NCBI GenBank assembly: GCA_002914805.1
Contig: JXTB01000110.1
Coordinates: 936,045-1,000,044 of the forward strand
DNA: 64,000 nt
From: Parasponia andersonii
Taxonomy: Eukaryota; Streptophyta; Magnoliopsida; Rosales; Cannabaceae
Reading direction: 5' to 3'
Shown: positions 1 through 11,607 of the stretch, piece after piece
Position numbering within the stretch: the stretch's first letter is position 1
Layout of the letters: each line of letters begins with the position of its first letter
Translations under genes and position numbers: made by a program
Notes under the pieces: model-generated
Seen by the model: only the letters and a program-made list of their open reading frames with translations
Databases searched by the model: none
Told to the model about the DNA's origin: nothing

Positions 1-2897
1 CTGCTTTGAACTTTGAATACATGAGTTTCAGGGGCACATATAAATAGTAATTTATTAATAATTGGTTAAAAATATGTCTTTGAAAGTGTTGAATTTTTTA
101 TTCAATTGAATCGTTTCTTATAGGAAGAGGAATGCAACTAGGAATTTTCTCGTTCTAAAACCTAACATTAGAATAGCAGCAAGATATAAACCATATTATA
201 TTAGTGTCAAGTATATGGGCCTCCTTGTTTTTTAGTCTTTGAAATGAAGGAACAAGAGTCACTATCATCCTCTCTCAACACACCACCAGTAGAAGTATTT
301 GACCCGAGCACTGTATAACTACGGTCGAACACTTAATACACATCTGAGACTATATATTAAGGCCATCATTTGTCCAAGTTGGGGTGATTGAATCGTAAAT
401 AGACCATCGTTTATAGATATGTACGCACTGTCTATGTACTAGATTATTACCTATTGCCAGTGATAGAGATAGATTATCTCTGAGTAGCGGTTGTAATTTT
501 GTTGCTTTGTTTTTTAATATTGGAAATGAAGTGGCCCATATTGTTGTTCTAAGTCTTATCTCTAAAATGTTTTGGACTGAGAAAATTCTTATTTGTATTG
601 CTTCATCCTGTTGTACAGATTGATTCTATATATCAATGAAGAATTTATGCCTTCTGCTTGAAAAAATGGATTTTCATTTCCTAGTCATATTTCAAAACTT
701 TTATTAGACGTATATTTGGTGAGTGTTATCTAAATAGATCAAGATTTTTTAATCAACATGATCTTATGAATACTCTTCTAGAGATTCTACTTATGTTCGT
801 CTTTTATTTTATTTTATTTTATCTTTCCGTTTCCTTTTAGATCGTATCCGTGACAAGAATTTCCTTTGTTGATTTAATTAATTTTACCATTTTACTTTTG
901 TTTTTATGTATCTCATTTGGATAAGCATATGATGTTAGTGTATTAATTATGAGTACCAATATGGTTGGATATGCTTTATTTTTTGGATTTTATATTTACT
1001 CCTTCCCTTTTATTAAAATAAAATGTTAACTAGGTACCATATACTTATAATGTACTCAAAAAATTTGTACCAAAATTAAATCGTATGATTTTCATCCACA
1101 CAATATTAAATAATATGGTCTAATTAATTTTTCCTTTTAGGAGAGTTGACGTTCTCGTAGGAATAAATATATACGTGACTCCAATCTTTAGAACGGTGTA
1201 AATTTAAATTTTCAAAATACAGAAGTCTAACTGTTAGAAGTAATTTTTTTCTTGCAGCATTAAGCATTAGTTGAATGAGAAATTAATTCAGTAGGTAGCT
1301 GATGTAGACACAAGAAAAGACATGATTGAAAAACAATTACAAAAGGTAATAATAATTGTATCCATGTTTCTCCGTACTCACAAGAACTCGACGGAAAGTT
1401 ACTGTACAATAAATTGATTGAACTAACTGATTGTCACAAACCGAAAATAATGATTTTCCCATAGCAGCCAATTATAATACAAATCAAATACTTGTATATT
1501 CACACGAATTGGATATCTTTCTTAATTATGCCCTTAAATGTTAACATCAACTTGACTTTAAAATAATTGATTTATTGCTAATTATGTCGATTTTTGGCTT
1601 GAAAGGTAACATCTTGGCATGCAAAAGGCACCAAAAGATTAGTCTCTACACTGATTAGTATTGAAAGCAACTGATTATTCCTTGCGCAGTTGCATCCAAA
1701 CAGGCCTTAACATTTTGGTCTATTTCCTAATGGCCTACACTGCTTTCAAATTTCGTGGCTGTGCTAGCTTAGTTTGTTTAGTCGTCTTTGCGTTCATTTT
1801 TCTTCTTTATATATGATACTATATTTTCTGAAAATGAAGTGCACGTCCTTGCAATTATTAACATCTTTATCCAAATATTCTAAATAAAAAATACAAGAAA
1901 TTCATAATTGAGTGCATTAGATCGAGAGTTATGTAGTAGTACGGTGAATTGTGATATAACTGTTGGATCGCCTAGGACAACATCATGCGTGGATTTTGTT
2001 TGGCAATTCATTTTTACTGTAGTCTTATCTGACATTAGCCTTACAATATTTCAGCTCATCGAGTGCAGAAAATTACGTTCAAGCGTAAAATTGTATAATA
2101 ATTACCTTTTCCATGATAGACACCAATGTTGACATAGGACAATTGAGTATCCATTTTAGAAAGTAGAAGAAATTAAACATAGTTGACCTGAAGCTGTCAA
2201 TCAGGATTCGGGTCAGGTGGATGCAGGTTGTGCATATCAGATTTCATACTAGATCTACTAACGTCTATAGTAGTTGTAGCATTACTTGTTAAGTATATTG
2301 TTAGGCAAATTTTATTATATTTGTATAGTTGCACATCTTGGTGGCCGATTAATTGGAATCTATTACCTAATTTGACGGCTTTTCGAGAGTGAGGGAGTTA
2401 CTTTACTCGAAACTATGTGCCCTTGTTTGAATCGATATGGCTCCTATTCAAATAATGAGGAAATTAATGCAAATTTCGTACAAACAATTTGCCAAATTAC
2501 CATCTCATGGATGAGCTTTGTTCATATAGCAAGGTTCTTATTCAATTGGTTAAAATCAAACTCCTAGAGCTAGCCGTCAAGTGCCACGTGGTGCGGTACT
2601 TTTGGTTTATTGATTTTGTTGAGATTTGGTTATTGGACACAGTTACTATGAAAACGGACGATTAGCATTCTGTGAGCTCGAGCTCTATTATTTGTGAATG
2701 CCATGAGGTTGCACCAAGTAAATAGTAATTGTATCTTTAACCCAAGGGAAATATATTTGAGCGTCGAGAGGTTTATAAATTAAGTGACTCATGACACATC
2801 TAACCAATTAATTTATGGATAAGGTAAAATATTAGGTCAAGGACTATAAAAAAAACAGGTACAAAAAGGTAAAATATTGTTATTGAGTGAGATTAAG
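1..2897. other. AT-rich intergenic stretch, no gene recognised
   Basis: I see no coding region, RNA gene or bounded mobile element here. The longest open frame (74 codons at 1908-2132) has no recognisable motif and is surrounded by stop-rich DNA. Short intron-like borders occur (for example a pyrimidine tract plus AG near 234 and again near 1257), but the enclosed frames are too short or too interrupted to call exons. This may be the flank or 3' region of a gene lying to the left of the window. Confidence 0.5.
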
Positions 2898-2911
2898 GTA
2901 AAGAGCCCGTT

Positions 2912-3085
2912 GCCAACTCGAGTTAGTTCAGTTGATCTAAGGGTTAAAGGATGTGTGTGTGAGTTTGAGAGGATTAGGAGTCCAAACTTTAGTAGAATAT
3001 GTGTGTATTATTTTCTTTTAAATTTACAGTAAGTAGTATTCATTAGTTAAAACATACTTATTTTTTTTTGAAAAAAAAAAAAGAA
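2912..3085 (+). mobile_element. tRNA-derived SINE (copy 1)
   Basis: A short retroposon. The head carries a tRNA-like A box (TTAGTTCAGTTG, about 2922) and a B-box-like GGAGTCCAAAC about 50 bases further on, the layout of an internal RNA polymerase III promoter. It ends in an A-rich tail at about 3070-3085. It is flanked by a 14-bp direct repeat with one mismatch, GTAAAGAGCCCGTT (2898-2911) and GTAAGGAGCCCGTT (3086-3099), which I read as the target-site duplication. The body and tail match the SINE at 6786-6944, which lies in the opposite orientation. The single mismatch suggests moderate age. Confidence 0.85.
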
Positions 3086-3199
3086 GTAAGGAGCCCGTTT
3101 GGGCCTAACACACATGGCTCATTAGCCCAGCTAGACATGACCTTGAGTAGTGAAATGGACTAGCCTACTATCGGAAACATGCACAAAAAAGTTATGTTT

Positions 3200-3760
3200 G
3201 GTAGAGAGGAAATAAAGTATGTAACTGGTAACTGGTAACTGGTAATTAGTTTTCAGCAACTTATAACAATTAACCATTTTTAAAACAGTATTTTTCTACA
3301 AATATTTTAAATAGTGATATTTATTTAATAAAAACTGTAGAGGAATTGGGAAAAAAAACTGACCTTTTATTTTTGTAATTCTTTAGTTTTTGTAAGTAAA
3401 AGTGTTTGAAACACATTTTTCAATTTTTAAGCAAATTGAGTCATCTCAAGTACCTTTGAAAATCAACAATTTTGGAAAAAAAAAAGTATCATTTATATAA
3501 ATCATTTTGAATAGTGTTATTTTTCTAAATAAACTTTTTGAAAAATGATGTTCCAAATAAATTCGGGATTTTTTTAAAAAGTAATTTAGCCCATCCGTAA
3601 TTTTTCAATTTTTCAGACCTTGAACATGGTCTTTTTTATGAAGCCCAAGAATGATCACGCCGATTTGATCCAAGTTGCACCTTTAATTAGTGCTTATTAT
3701 GTGGTTTTTATAATAAAATTGACTAGGCTTAAAATGGGGCTTCTAAGCTGCATGGTCAAA
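3200..3760. repeat. Dispersed AT-rich repeat (copy near left end)
   Basis: An AT-rich stretch with poly-A/T runs and short GTAACTG units at its left side. The reverse complement of about 3587-3620 matches 61431-61463 closely (both contain GGATGGGCTAAA preceded by GTCTGAAAAATT), and similarity continues for several hundred bases. Related fragments occur near 8000-8360 and 60360-60660. I see no terminal repeats and cannot assign a class; a non-autonomous DNA transposon is possible. Confidence 0.5.
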
Positions 3761-5143
3761 TTTTAGGTTTGAATTTAAGAAATGGCCATTTTTCATATAT
3801 TACGAAAAGAACCGAATTTATCAAAAATTTTTAAAAATGGCTATTTTAATTAAAAGAAACTAAAATAAATTAGTTTTTGAATATTTATATCAGTTTATTA
3901 TTTTATAAAAAAAACTTCTGTATAAGTAAATTTAAAATAAAATTAATATACTAACACACAATACATGATATACTAATTTGAAATTGATAAATTTGAAAAT
4001 AAAAATTGATATACTGATATAAAATTGATGGACTAATTCATATTAATTTACGAATAAATTCATATGGTAAAAATTGATCTACTAAAAGGAGATCCTTATG
4101 CCAAAAATATAACAAAAACTAATATTTATTAAATAGGTCAAAGAAGCAGCTATTTCTTAAAATAAGGGGAAATAAAAAGACATTTTATTATAAATACTAT
4201 GAAAGGTATCATTCGGCCCAAGGAAGTTCTAGTCCCGACTCCCGCCCATTTGCCATCTTGGTCAAGTGAGGCCGAAATTTTAATAACTATTTATAAGAAA
4301 TTTTTTAAGATCAATTTAAAGAATAAATATTTTATTATTTTATTTTGATAAATGACCGTTTTTTAGTTAATTTATTTTTTTATAAAGTAAATCAATATTT
4401 ATACTAAATATGAAAAACATCCATCTTTAAAATAATTTTCAAACTTTAATCTTTTTTTAACAATATTTGAAAAACGACCATTTTACAAACTATAATCCAA
4501 AATTCGGCCATTTGGCTAAAGACCTAATTTCAGATTTATGAAGACCTTGATGACTCACTTTTAAAGGGATGACATAGAGAATGGAAATTGATTTGGATAG
4601 TACTAATTTGGCATAAAATAGTTTTTTTAGCAGAGATAATTACATTTTTATACCTTGCATTTTGACTGCATTTTCAATTTATAATATATATTTTAGTTAT
4701 TATCAACTTTGACATTTAAATTTAGAATTTGAAATTAATTTATATCCTCTCTGGGTCAAACACCAATTTTGTCCATTATATTTACCAAAATACCTTAAAA
4801 ATTTAAATATATATTTGAAAAGAAGTTAAATTTAAAAATTATATAAAATTAATGAAGTGTTTTTTTAATAATAATTAATTTTTGTTGGGTTTTGCATTTT
4901 TTAAATGTTTCTTTTTTAGTTATTACTTTTAATTAGTTTCAAACTTAAATTAAGTATTTTAATATATATTATTAAAGTTTACAAGAGTATTTCGATAAAT
5001 TAACTTGATAGTCAAAATTAGTGTTGGGCCTAAAGAAGGTATAAATTTGTTACAAGTTTCAAATCTAGAGGTCAATATTGATAATAACCAAAACACAATA
5101 TATAAATTGAACAAATAGTCAAAACGCAATGTATAAAAATGTA
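3761..5143. other. AT-rich non-coding stretch
   Basis: Low-complexity, stop-rich DNA with no open frame of note. The parts at 3780-4110 and 4300-4520 contain GGCCATTTTT-type words that resemble the neighbouring dispersed AT-rich repeats. No gene is supported. Confidence 0.5.
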
Positions 5144-5323
5144 CTAACTTTTTTAGTAGTTTTTTTCAAACTGATATTTTTAGTAATGTCATCAATTGTA
5201 TGACGAGGAGTCACACAATATATAACTAGGAAATGATGACTTTTTATAACTAATCAATAGTCACAAATTATATAACCCTCTGTCACATAGTCACAAAATA
5301 CTAAAACACTACTAAAAAAAGTT
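5144..5323. repeat. Possible small MITE with inverted ends
   Basis: About 180 bp bounded by inverted repeats: TAACTTTTTTAGTAGTTTTT on the left (5144-5163) and the near reverse complement AAACACTACTAAAAAAAGTTA on the right (about 5303-5323). The CACTACTA end on the right arm is reminiscent of CACTA-type termini. No clear target duplication was found, so this is only a candidate. Confidence 0.3.
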
Positions 5324-5639
5324 ATTTTTCAAAATACTCCTAAAAATCACTTTAATTAAAATTACTACTATTTATGTTAATTTCTCTATAGAGAAACGCT
5401 CCAAAATCCACGTTGGAACCTATCCTTGTAAACAAATTTGCATAAAGTCCAACACTTCTAATATCAACACACTAATAATAATGACACTGAGCTTTTTTAT
5501 GAGCTTTTTTATAAGAATAATAATGACAGAATTCTTCCCTTATAAAAATGCTGATAACAATATTCTTCAAAAGAATTGAAAAGGTTAGCATTAGCCATAA
5601 TTAGATATGAACGGTTGTTATGTGGTGCAACATCTTTCA

Positions 5640-6494
5640 GATTTTGCATTTTCTTTTCCCTTGTGTAGGGTTTTTGTATTACAAAGATGGAGGGAATAGA
5701 GAAGGTCAATAAGCGGCATATCTACGTATATAAGGCTAAAATTATATATATTTTTTTCAAACATATTAGATTTGTCTTTGAGGATCGAGAACTCTGTCTC
5801 TCTACCTGGGAATTTCTTTGAAATTCTGTCTAGGAGGCGGGATTTTAAGTGGGACCTGTTTGTGAACCATCCGGCCTTTCCTGGGAACAAATTTATACTG
5901 AAATTAATAATCTTTGATTGATTAATTTCAGAGATGGCGAACAACAATGTTGATGTTGTCAATGCCGAGAACATGGCTAGTTCTCAACAGCCTGCTGTGG
6001 TATCTGCAATGACAGTGCCAGTCCCTGCTATGACTCGAGTGCCAAACTCTCTTGTGACTCCAATGATACCAGCAGGGCACTATGGAGAGAAGCCTGAGAA
6101 GTTCAATGGGTTGAACTACAAAATGTGGCAGCAAAAAATGCTATTTTATCTGACCACATTGAACCTTGCAAGGTTCTTGACTGAAGAGGCTCCAAAAGTC
6201 AGAGAAGATGAGCAAGATTTCCAAGTTCTTGCTGCAGTAGATGCTTGGAAACAATCTGACTACCTATGCCGAAACTATGTAATGAATGGTTTGACCGATT
6301 CATTATATAGTGTATATCGTAATAAGAAAACGGCAAAGGAACTGTGGGAGTCATTAGACCATAAATATACAACTGAGGATGCTGGTTCCAAGAAATTTGT
6401 GGTGGGACGCTTCCTCGATTATAAAATGGTCGACTCAAAAACTGTAATCAGTCAAGTTCATTCTCCATGAGATTCAGGCAGAAGAGATGGCCCT
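5640..6494 (+). mobile_element. Ty1/Copia 5' fragment with partial gag (fossil)
   Basis: A retroelement fossil. The open stretch at 5934-6470 (178 codons) reads as the N-terminal half of a Copia-type Gag (DUF4219/UBN2-like). The diagnostic segment is [20 protein letters not shown] at about residues 54-73, followed by ARFLTEE and a [11 protein letters not shown] segment. Upstream, 5640-5933 looks like LTR or leader sequence. The gag is partial, and the trace meets an ambiguous base (6495) and a poly-T run, so the right end may be an assembly join. No protease, integrase or RT follows. The left boundary is a guess. Confidence 0.75.
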
Positions 6495-6785
6495 TNTTTT
6501 TTTTTTTTTTTGGATATATCTTGGTCTTTTCTCTATTATGTTGCCATTTCTATATGGACTTTCTTTTATCTTAACTTTGTATTAATTTTCCTTAATAATA
6601 TTTTCCGTTCTTTGAGTTGGTTTGCAAGGGAGGGAGCGGCCAGTAGGGCAACATGGTTGACATGATTTTAATCTCTCCGGCCGCTCTATCTATTCCTTGT
6701 TCGGTTTCATTATTTTTCCCGATACTAGTGTGGGATGTGCCCTTGGCATGTGTGCAGCGTACTTCTCCCATTAGTCATTTCACAA

Positions 6786-6944
6786 TTTTTTTTTTTTTAA
6801 GTAGGGCTAAACTAATGACCACCACTTACTATAAATTTAAAAGAAAATAATACACACACTCTATTAAGGTTTGAACTCCTGATCTTCCCAAACTCACATA
6901 CACATTCCTGAAGTCTTGGACCAACTGAGCTAGCCCCAGTTGGC
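6786..6944 (-). mobile_element. tRNA-derived SINE (copy 2)
   Basis: On the minus strand the head carries the A box TAGCTCAGTTGG and the B box GAGTTCAAACC. It then runs through a TTTAAATTTATAGTAAGTGG body into a poly-A tail, seen as T at 6786-6798 on the plus strand. The flanks carry a 13-bp target duplication with one mismatch: TAGTCATTTCACA (6772-6784) and TAGTCATATCACA (6945-6957). It belongs to the same family as 2912-3085 and shares its 3' body with 37338-37554. The head resembles a tRNA gene but does not fold into a full cloverleaf, so it is not called a tRNA. Confidence 0.88.
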
Positions 6945-7034
6945 TAGTCATATCACAGTTATATAACAACACAAAACTACATGAACTATATTAAAAAAAA
7001 AAAACTACATAAAGACTTACAATCCCATTATCTT

Positions 7035-7146
7035 CTTTTATTTTGATATTACAAATTAGTAGAGAGGGGGAGGAGGGTAGGGTTTTGAATCCCACACCTC
7101 TTGCTCTAATAACAGAGTCTTGGCCACATGAGTTATTGATCGTGGG
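7035..7146 (-). mobile_element. Short tRNA-derived SINE with perfect target duplication
   Basis: A 112-bp insert between two identical 18-bp direct repeats, TTACAATCCCATTATCTT, at 7017-7034 and 7147-7164. On the minus strand the head reads TCATGTGGCCAAGAC (A-box-like), followed by GGGATTCAAAACCC (B-box-like) and an A-rich 3' end. The perfect long duplication implies a fairly recent retroposition. The body differs from the SINEs at 2912 and 6786, so this is a separate family or a strongly truncated member. Confidence 0.78.
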
Positions 7147-7244
7147 TTACAATCCCATTATCTTATGTCTATATTTTGACTGCAAAATGTAGCTTATTTG
7201 TTCTATGTAACTATATGAGCTAATTTTAATAAATTATGACAAAG

Positions 7245-7524
7245 TTGTAGAGTATAAATGTAAAATCTGGTTAAAGGGAAAAAGAGATTTTTCTAAAGCA
7301 ATAGTATTGTTGTAATTTCAAATTTCTAGAATAAAATAAGCAAAATATCTGAATTTAATATTCAGGTGCTACAATATTAGAAAATTGTAGAGTATAAATG
7401 TAAAATCTGGTTAAAGGGAAAAAGAGATTTTTCTAAAGCAATATTATTGTTGTAATTTCAAATTTCTAGAATAAAATAAGCAAAATATCTGAATTTAATA
7501 TTCAGGTACTACAATGTTAGAAAG
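7245..7524. repeat. 140-bp tandem duplication
   Basis: Two adjacent 140-bp units (7245-7384 and 7385-7524) differ by only about four bases. Each unit contains TGTAAAATCTGG (at 7259 and 7399), which resembles the start of the large Gypsy LTR family in this window. The duplication may therefore cover the left edge of the LTR that follows. Confidence 0.9.
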
Positions 7525-10500
7525 TTGCTTAAAAGGGCTTTAGATTTTCATCTTCTCACATGAGAAGTCCTTGAGAGTACCAAAGTGCCAGATTTTCGCC
7601 GGAGCTCACCGCCGCTCCACCACACCTCCGAGTAGCTGATGTGCTGGCCCGCCATGACCACCTCCCTCCGATGAAGCCACGCCATTAGGTCCTATCGGAT
7701 TTCGTCGTCGGAAAATGGAGATCGGCTTCTTTGAATTTTCTGGTCACCGCGAGGTTTTTTAGCTATCAGAGCTTTATCAGACCTCTGTTTGACTCACCTC
7801 TAGTACCGTTAGATTTGCTTCGTTGTCGCCGACCTCTTCCAAGCAGTTGTACGTCAAAATTCATCTCTAATAATTTTTTACCACTTTACCTTTTTACCAA
7901 CTATGTAAAAAGAGATATTTTTATAAATTTTTGGTTAGGTAATTATTCTACCCAAGATAAATATATGAGGTAAAAAGACTAAAAAATCATGAATAATTAC
8001 AGCTGGTAGAAGTAAAAATGGTATCCAGTAGTGCGGTAATTTTCAAATAGAAAAATGTGGTATGTTTCTAATTTAGAACAAAAAGTGATATTTATATAAA
8101 ACTAAATAGTGTTGGACTAAAATCTATTACTATTCAGATTTGGGTCTTGGGTTGATCTTATAAAACTGTTTATTTTCAAAATATTATAAAAAAATGACAT
8201 TTTAATAATTTATCAGTGAAATTGATACTTTTTCAAATTATTTTTGAAAGTGATATTTATAAAAAAATTCTGTAATAATAATATTTTCTACAGATTTCAA
8301 AAAAGTGATATTTTACAAATAATCAACAAAAATGATATTTTTCTAAATTCCATTGAAAAGTGGTATTCATTTAATTCTCGGACTTTTGAGCATAACTTAT
8401 GCTCGGGACCTCGAAACTGAGTTCTGACTTTGAATTTAGACTCAATGAGGTTGAGACATGAGTTTTGATATATAATATAACTATGTTTTGTAGTGGCACG
8501 AAAATTGGAATTTCGTGAAACAAAAATTGCATTATTTTATGTGCCACAGACTGGTCCTATGCTAGGATCCGTTTTTGATGAGGTGTATGCCTAATCTAGC
8601 ATTTTTCGATACTCTGAATTTAGAGGTGACCTTCTCTATTAAAGGCTCCGGTGGAAAAGTCACTTTTTCAGGTAAACTTATTAGGATCCAGAAATTGTCA
8701 TTGGAACACCCAAGTGACTAACAGGAGTTTCTTCGAGTGTCATTAGCTTAGTATTATTACCATATTGAGTTAAATGTTCAATTACCTGATTTCATATCTA
8801 TTTTGATTTATAATTGTGTTAAAACTTATTTATAAAAAATCGTGATTTCATAATGGTTTAATAAATTACTGGATTATACTGGGATTAGATTGTGTGGATT
8901 ATTTTATATATTTTTATATTGTGATTAGGGGTAAAATAGCGGCATGTATCCCATGTTACTGTAAATCCCAGAATAATGCCAAAATAGATTTTAAAATACA
9001 ATTTAATTCATGGATGCATAGTTATTGTGAATTGTTACATGTTGTACATGTTGGAATAATGTCCTATAAAGCAGTTTATTATTTAGACATTATAAATATT
9101 ATTTATTGGATTATTTAGTATCTATTTGTTATTAATAAATTCCATGTTATAAATTTCTATTTCATTTATGTCCCATTGATATACATGTGATGTGTATGTT
9201 TATCTTATGCAAGCATCTAAAAGATTCCAAGACATGAAATGAATAATAAGAAATTATTCGTATGATGAGATCATATGTGAGAGACATTATATTCTTTATT
9301 TCATTATGTCTAAATTAAATTGTTCGCATTCTGCATATTGAAGATGAAATACTTTAGTATGCCATAGAATATAGTATTGTCAATTTAATTAATGAAGTCT
9401 CTAATTATCGAAGTGAGTCTTCGGATAGAAATACTAGTGTGTTATAAGAAAGTTATAACAACATCGAACAAGACCTAGTGAATTAGAATTTGAGGTTAAG
9501 TGCTGTAACTCAAATTTCTAATTTTACTAATCTAGCACTATTGTAGAAGACCTTAATCCTAGTGATTAACGAACTTACTTTCATGTGTTTTGTCTTTTTG
9601 AGTTACTAAAGGATTAAATCGGATTTATGGTTCGAACTTCGGTATCTTGGAAGATAACGTATGTGAAATATGTAGAACATTTTTCATGATAGACACCATA
9701 CATATGATGTCACTTTGAGTTTTTTCAAGTACTTGGATAATATAAACCAGGGCCCCGGTATTCACTATGTGAATTTGACTGTGTTGGTATAAGCATATAC
9801 AAACACCATAGTTAACTATTATCTATTAGATGAAAAATGATAACTCAAAAATAAATATGTACTAGAGGGGTAATACGATAATTTCACCCTACTAGTACGG
9901 CATTGCATTGGGGGCATGTCTACAAGTATAATACATGCTAAATGGATCAAGTTAATTAATTATTAATAAGCTTCACAGAAAATAAATGACATTTAGTCTA
10001 AGAGTTCAATATTGGGCCTATAGTGGTATGCCCCAATATTAATGGACAAGGCTCAATCATAATTAAGAGTTAATTATGATAGTGGGTATATGGTTCATTG
10101 GAACTTGGGCTTTATGGATCCATCTGCTCCCCTGTCTAGCTCAAATTAAAGCCCAATAGTCATTTGATGATCAGTTGAGCCCAACAAGCCAATAAGCCCA
10201 TTAGGATTTACTAATCTCTCTATATTTAAGAAAAAAGTTCTCTAACAACAAGACACAATTGTTACACATAAAACACCTCCTTGAGAAGAGGGTGTCACAC
10301 GAAAACAGATAGAGAGAGTAAGGAAAATCGGCCACCACTAGGGATTCACTGTCCTTGATATTTCGGCCATCCTGGAGAAAACGGTTCGAGGAGATTTTCT
10401 TCTTGTTCATTTGCGGATCTCTTTGTTGAGAATCAAGAAGGTGACCACCCACCGGATCAATCAAATGGTTTTCGAGAATAGACGGAAAGACGAGAAGGTT

Positions 10501-11607
10501 GTGGAGCGAATCCGGGTATTGTTCTTGTCTAGATCAAGAGTCAATTCATATTAGATCACGATCCGAAACATTTTGTAAAAAGAAAATTTTTAAACGACCA
10601 ATTCCGCTGCGTTTCTTGATTTTAAAAAACTATGGTGTTTCTTGAAAATAATTTTATGAAAAAAATTTCTGAAAATTTATTCCAATAAACACCAGTAGTA
10701 CATACCACAGAATCATACACTTGAGTTCTATTATTGCATTATGGTAGTTTAGATTACTGACGAATTGCTGCAGTGCTAGGTAAAAGACCTAGGCCCCTGC
10801 GTAAGTTTTTGGCTGACTCACCTAAGTTATATTAGGATGCTAGATAATTCTACTACAGAGATATTACAGAGTCATGATGGGAAGATGAAAGCTCACTCAT
10901 ATACATGGTTGATTTATGATATGTACAATTATGTGGATTTGATTTTGGTTTTGAATACGTAATTATTCTGAGTACCAATTATTTTACAAACTTTGTTTAT
11001 AAATAGATTTCAGAAAAGATATTAACCATGTAGATTTGGCAAAATTGTATCCATTCAGAAAGGTAATTGAATTTCTACTGAGCATGTGAATCCTCACCCT
11101 CTTACTTCTTCCACTTTTAGGTATATGTTTAATTAAGATAGTAATTCCAATGGTCAGATGAGTTGCATAGCTTGTATAGATAATTCTACTCTAAATCTCC
11201 GGTGGGTGTTCGTACTTTGTTATCATTCTTTCCTTGTTCAGTTATTTAGCCAAAATTAGTAAGTAGATATATGGGAATGATTTCATTGTTAAATTGAGTA
11301 TTTAAAACAATAAGTGATTTTATGTAACACATTTTAAATATTTAAGTTAAACTCAATTTATTAAAGTTTATGACTTCTCAACAAGTTCTAAAAGAGATAG
11401 CTGAAATTTTCTTAAACTTTGATGAGTATTTCTCTTATGAAATTAAAACTAATAAATGTTTTAATGAATGAGGAATTTTTAATGATTTGAGAATCAAAAC
11501 AAAATTATCTAATACATGATTTCTCTTATATTCTGTAAAATTAATATTTTATTATATTTTTACTTAAAATTACTAAAAGTCACGTTTTTTGATTTTCGAT
11601 CGTGACA
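7399..11607 (+). mobile_element. Large Gypsy LTR, 5' copy with primer-binding site (fossil)
   Basis: A copy of a roughly 2.2-kb LTR family present four more times in the window (21002-23201, 26747-29065, 40636-42842, 44123-46046). It ends ...CGTGACA at 11607. It is followed by TGGTATTAGAGC (from 11612), which matches the usual initiator-Met-tRNA primer-binding site TGGTATCAGAGC. That makes it a 5' LTR rather than a solo LTR. Family-specific landmarks include the CTACTGAGCATGTGAATCCTC region near 11077. The left edge is uncertain (TG at 7259 or 7399, because of the tandem duplication). A Copia solo LTR and an unrelated AT-rich stretch (about 7850-8360) lie inside it. Large LTRs with this primer site suggest a Tekay/Del-type chromovirus, but no pol is visible to prove it. 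The element is old and broken. Confidence 0.72.
9049..10697 (+). mobile_element. Copia-type solo LTR nested in the Gypsy LTR (fossil)
   Basis: It starts TGTTGGAATAATGTCC and ends with ATTCCAATAAACACCAGTA. Identical 5-bp repeats GTACA flank it (9044-9048 and 10698-10702). With the insert removed, the flanks read as continuous family sequence when compared with the copy at 21002-23201, so the boundaries are well supported. About 1.65 kb with no internal coding: a solo LTR. The TGTTGGAATAATGTCC start is typical of Copia LTRs, though the ending is not the usual CA. It is younger than the LTR it interrupts. Confidence 0.8.

Noticed and set aside
235-330. A possible terminal exon after a TTTTTTAG acceptor
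   Set aside because: The open frame is only about 28 codons, has no motif, and lacks supporting upstream exons inside the window.
1255-1350. An exon-like block with CAG and GT borders
   Set aside because: The best frame contains stops within 32 residues and matches nothing I recognise. With AT-rich DNA such borders occur by chance.
6900-6940. A tRNA gene (GGGGCTAGCTCAGTTGG on the minus strand)
   Set aside because: Only the A and B boxes are present, with no acceptor pairing; flanking duplications and a poly-A tail show it is a SINE head.
10201-10464. An 87-codon minus-strand frame
   Set aside because: It lies wholly inside the nested Copia solo LTR, in a leader-like region, with no domain.
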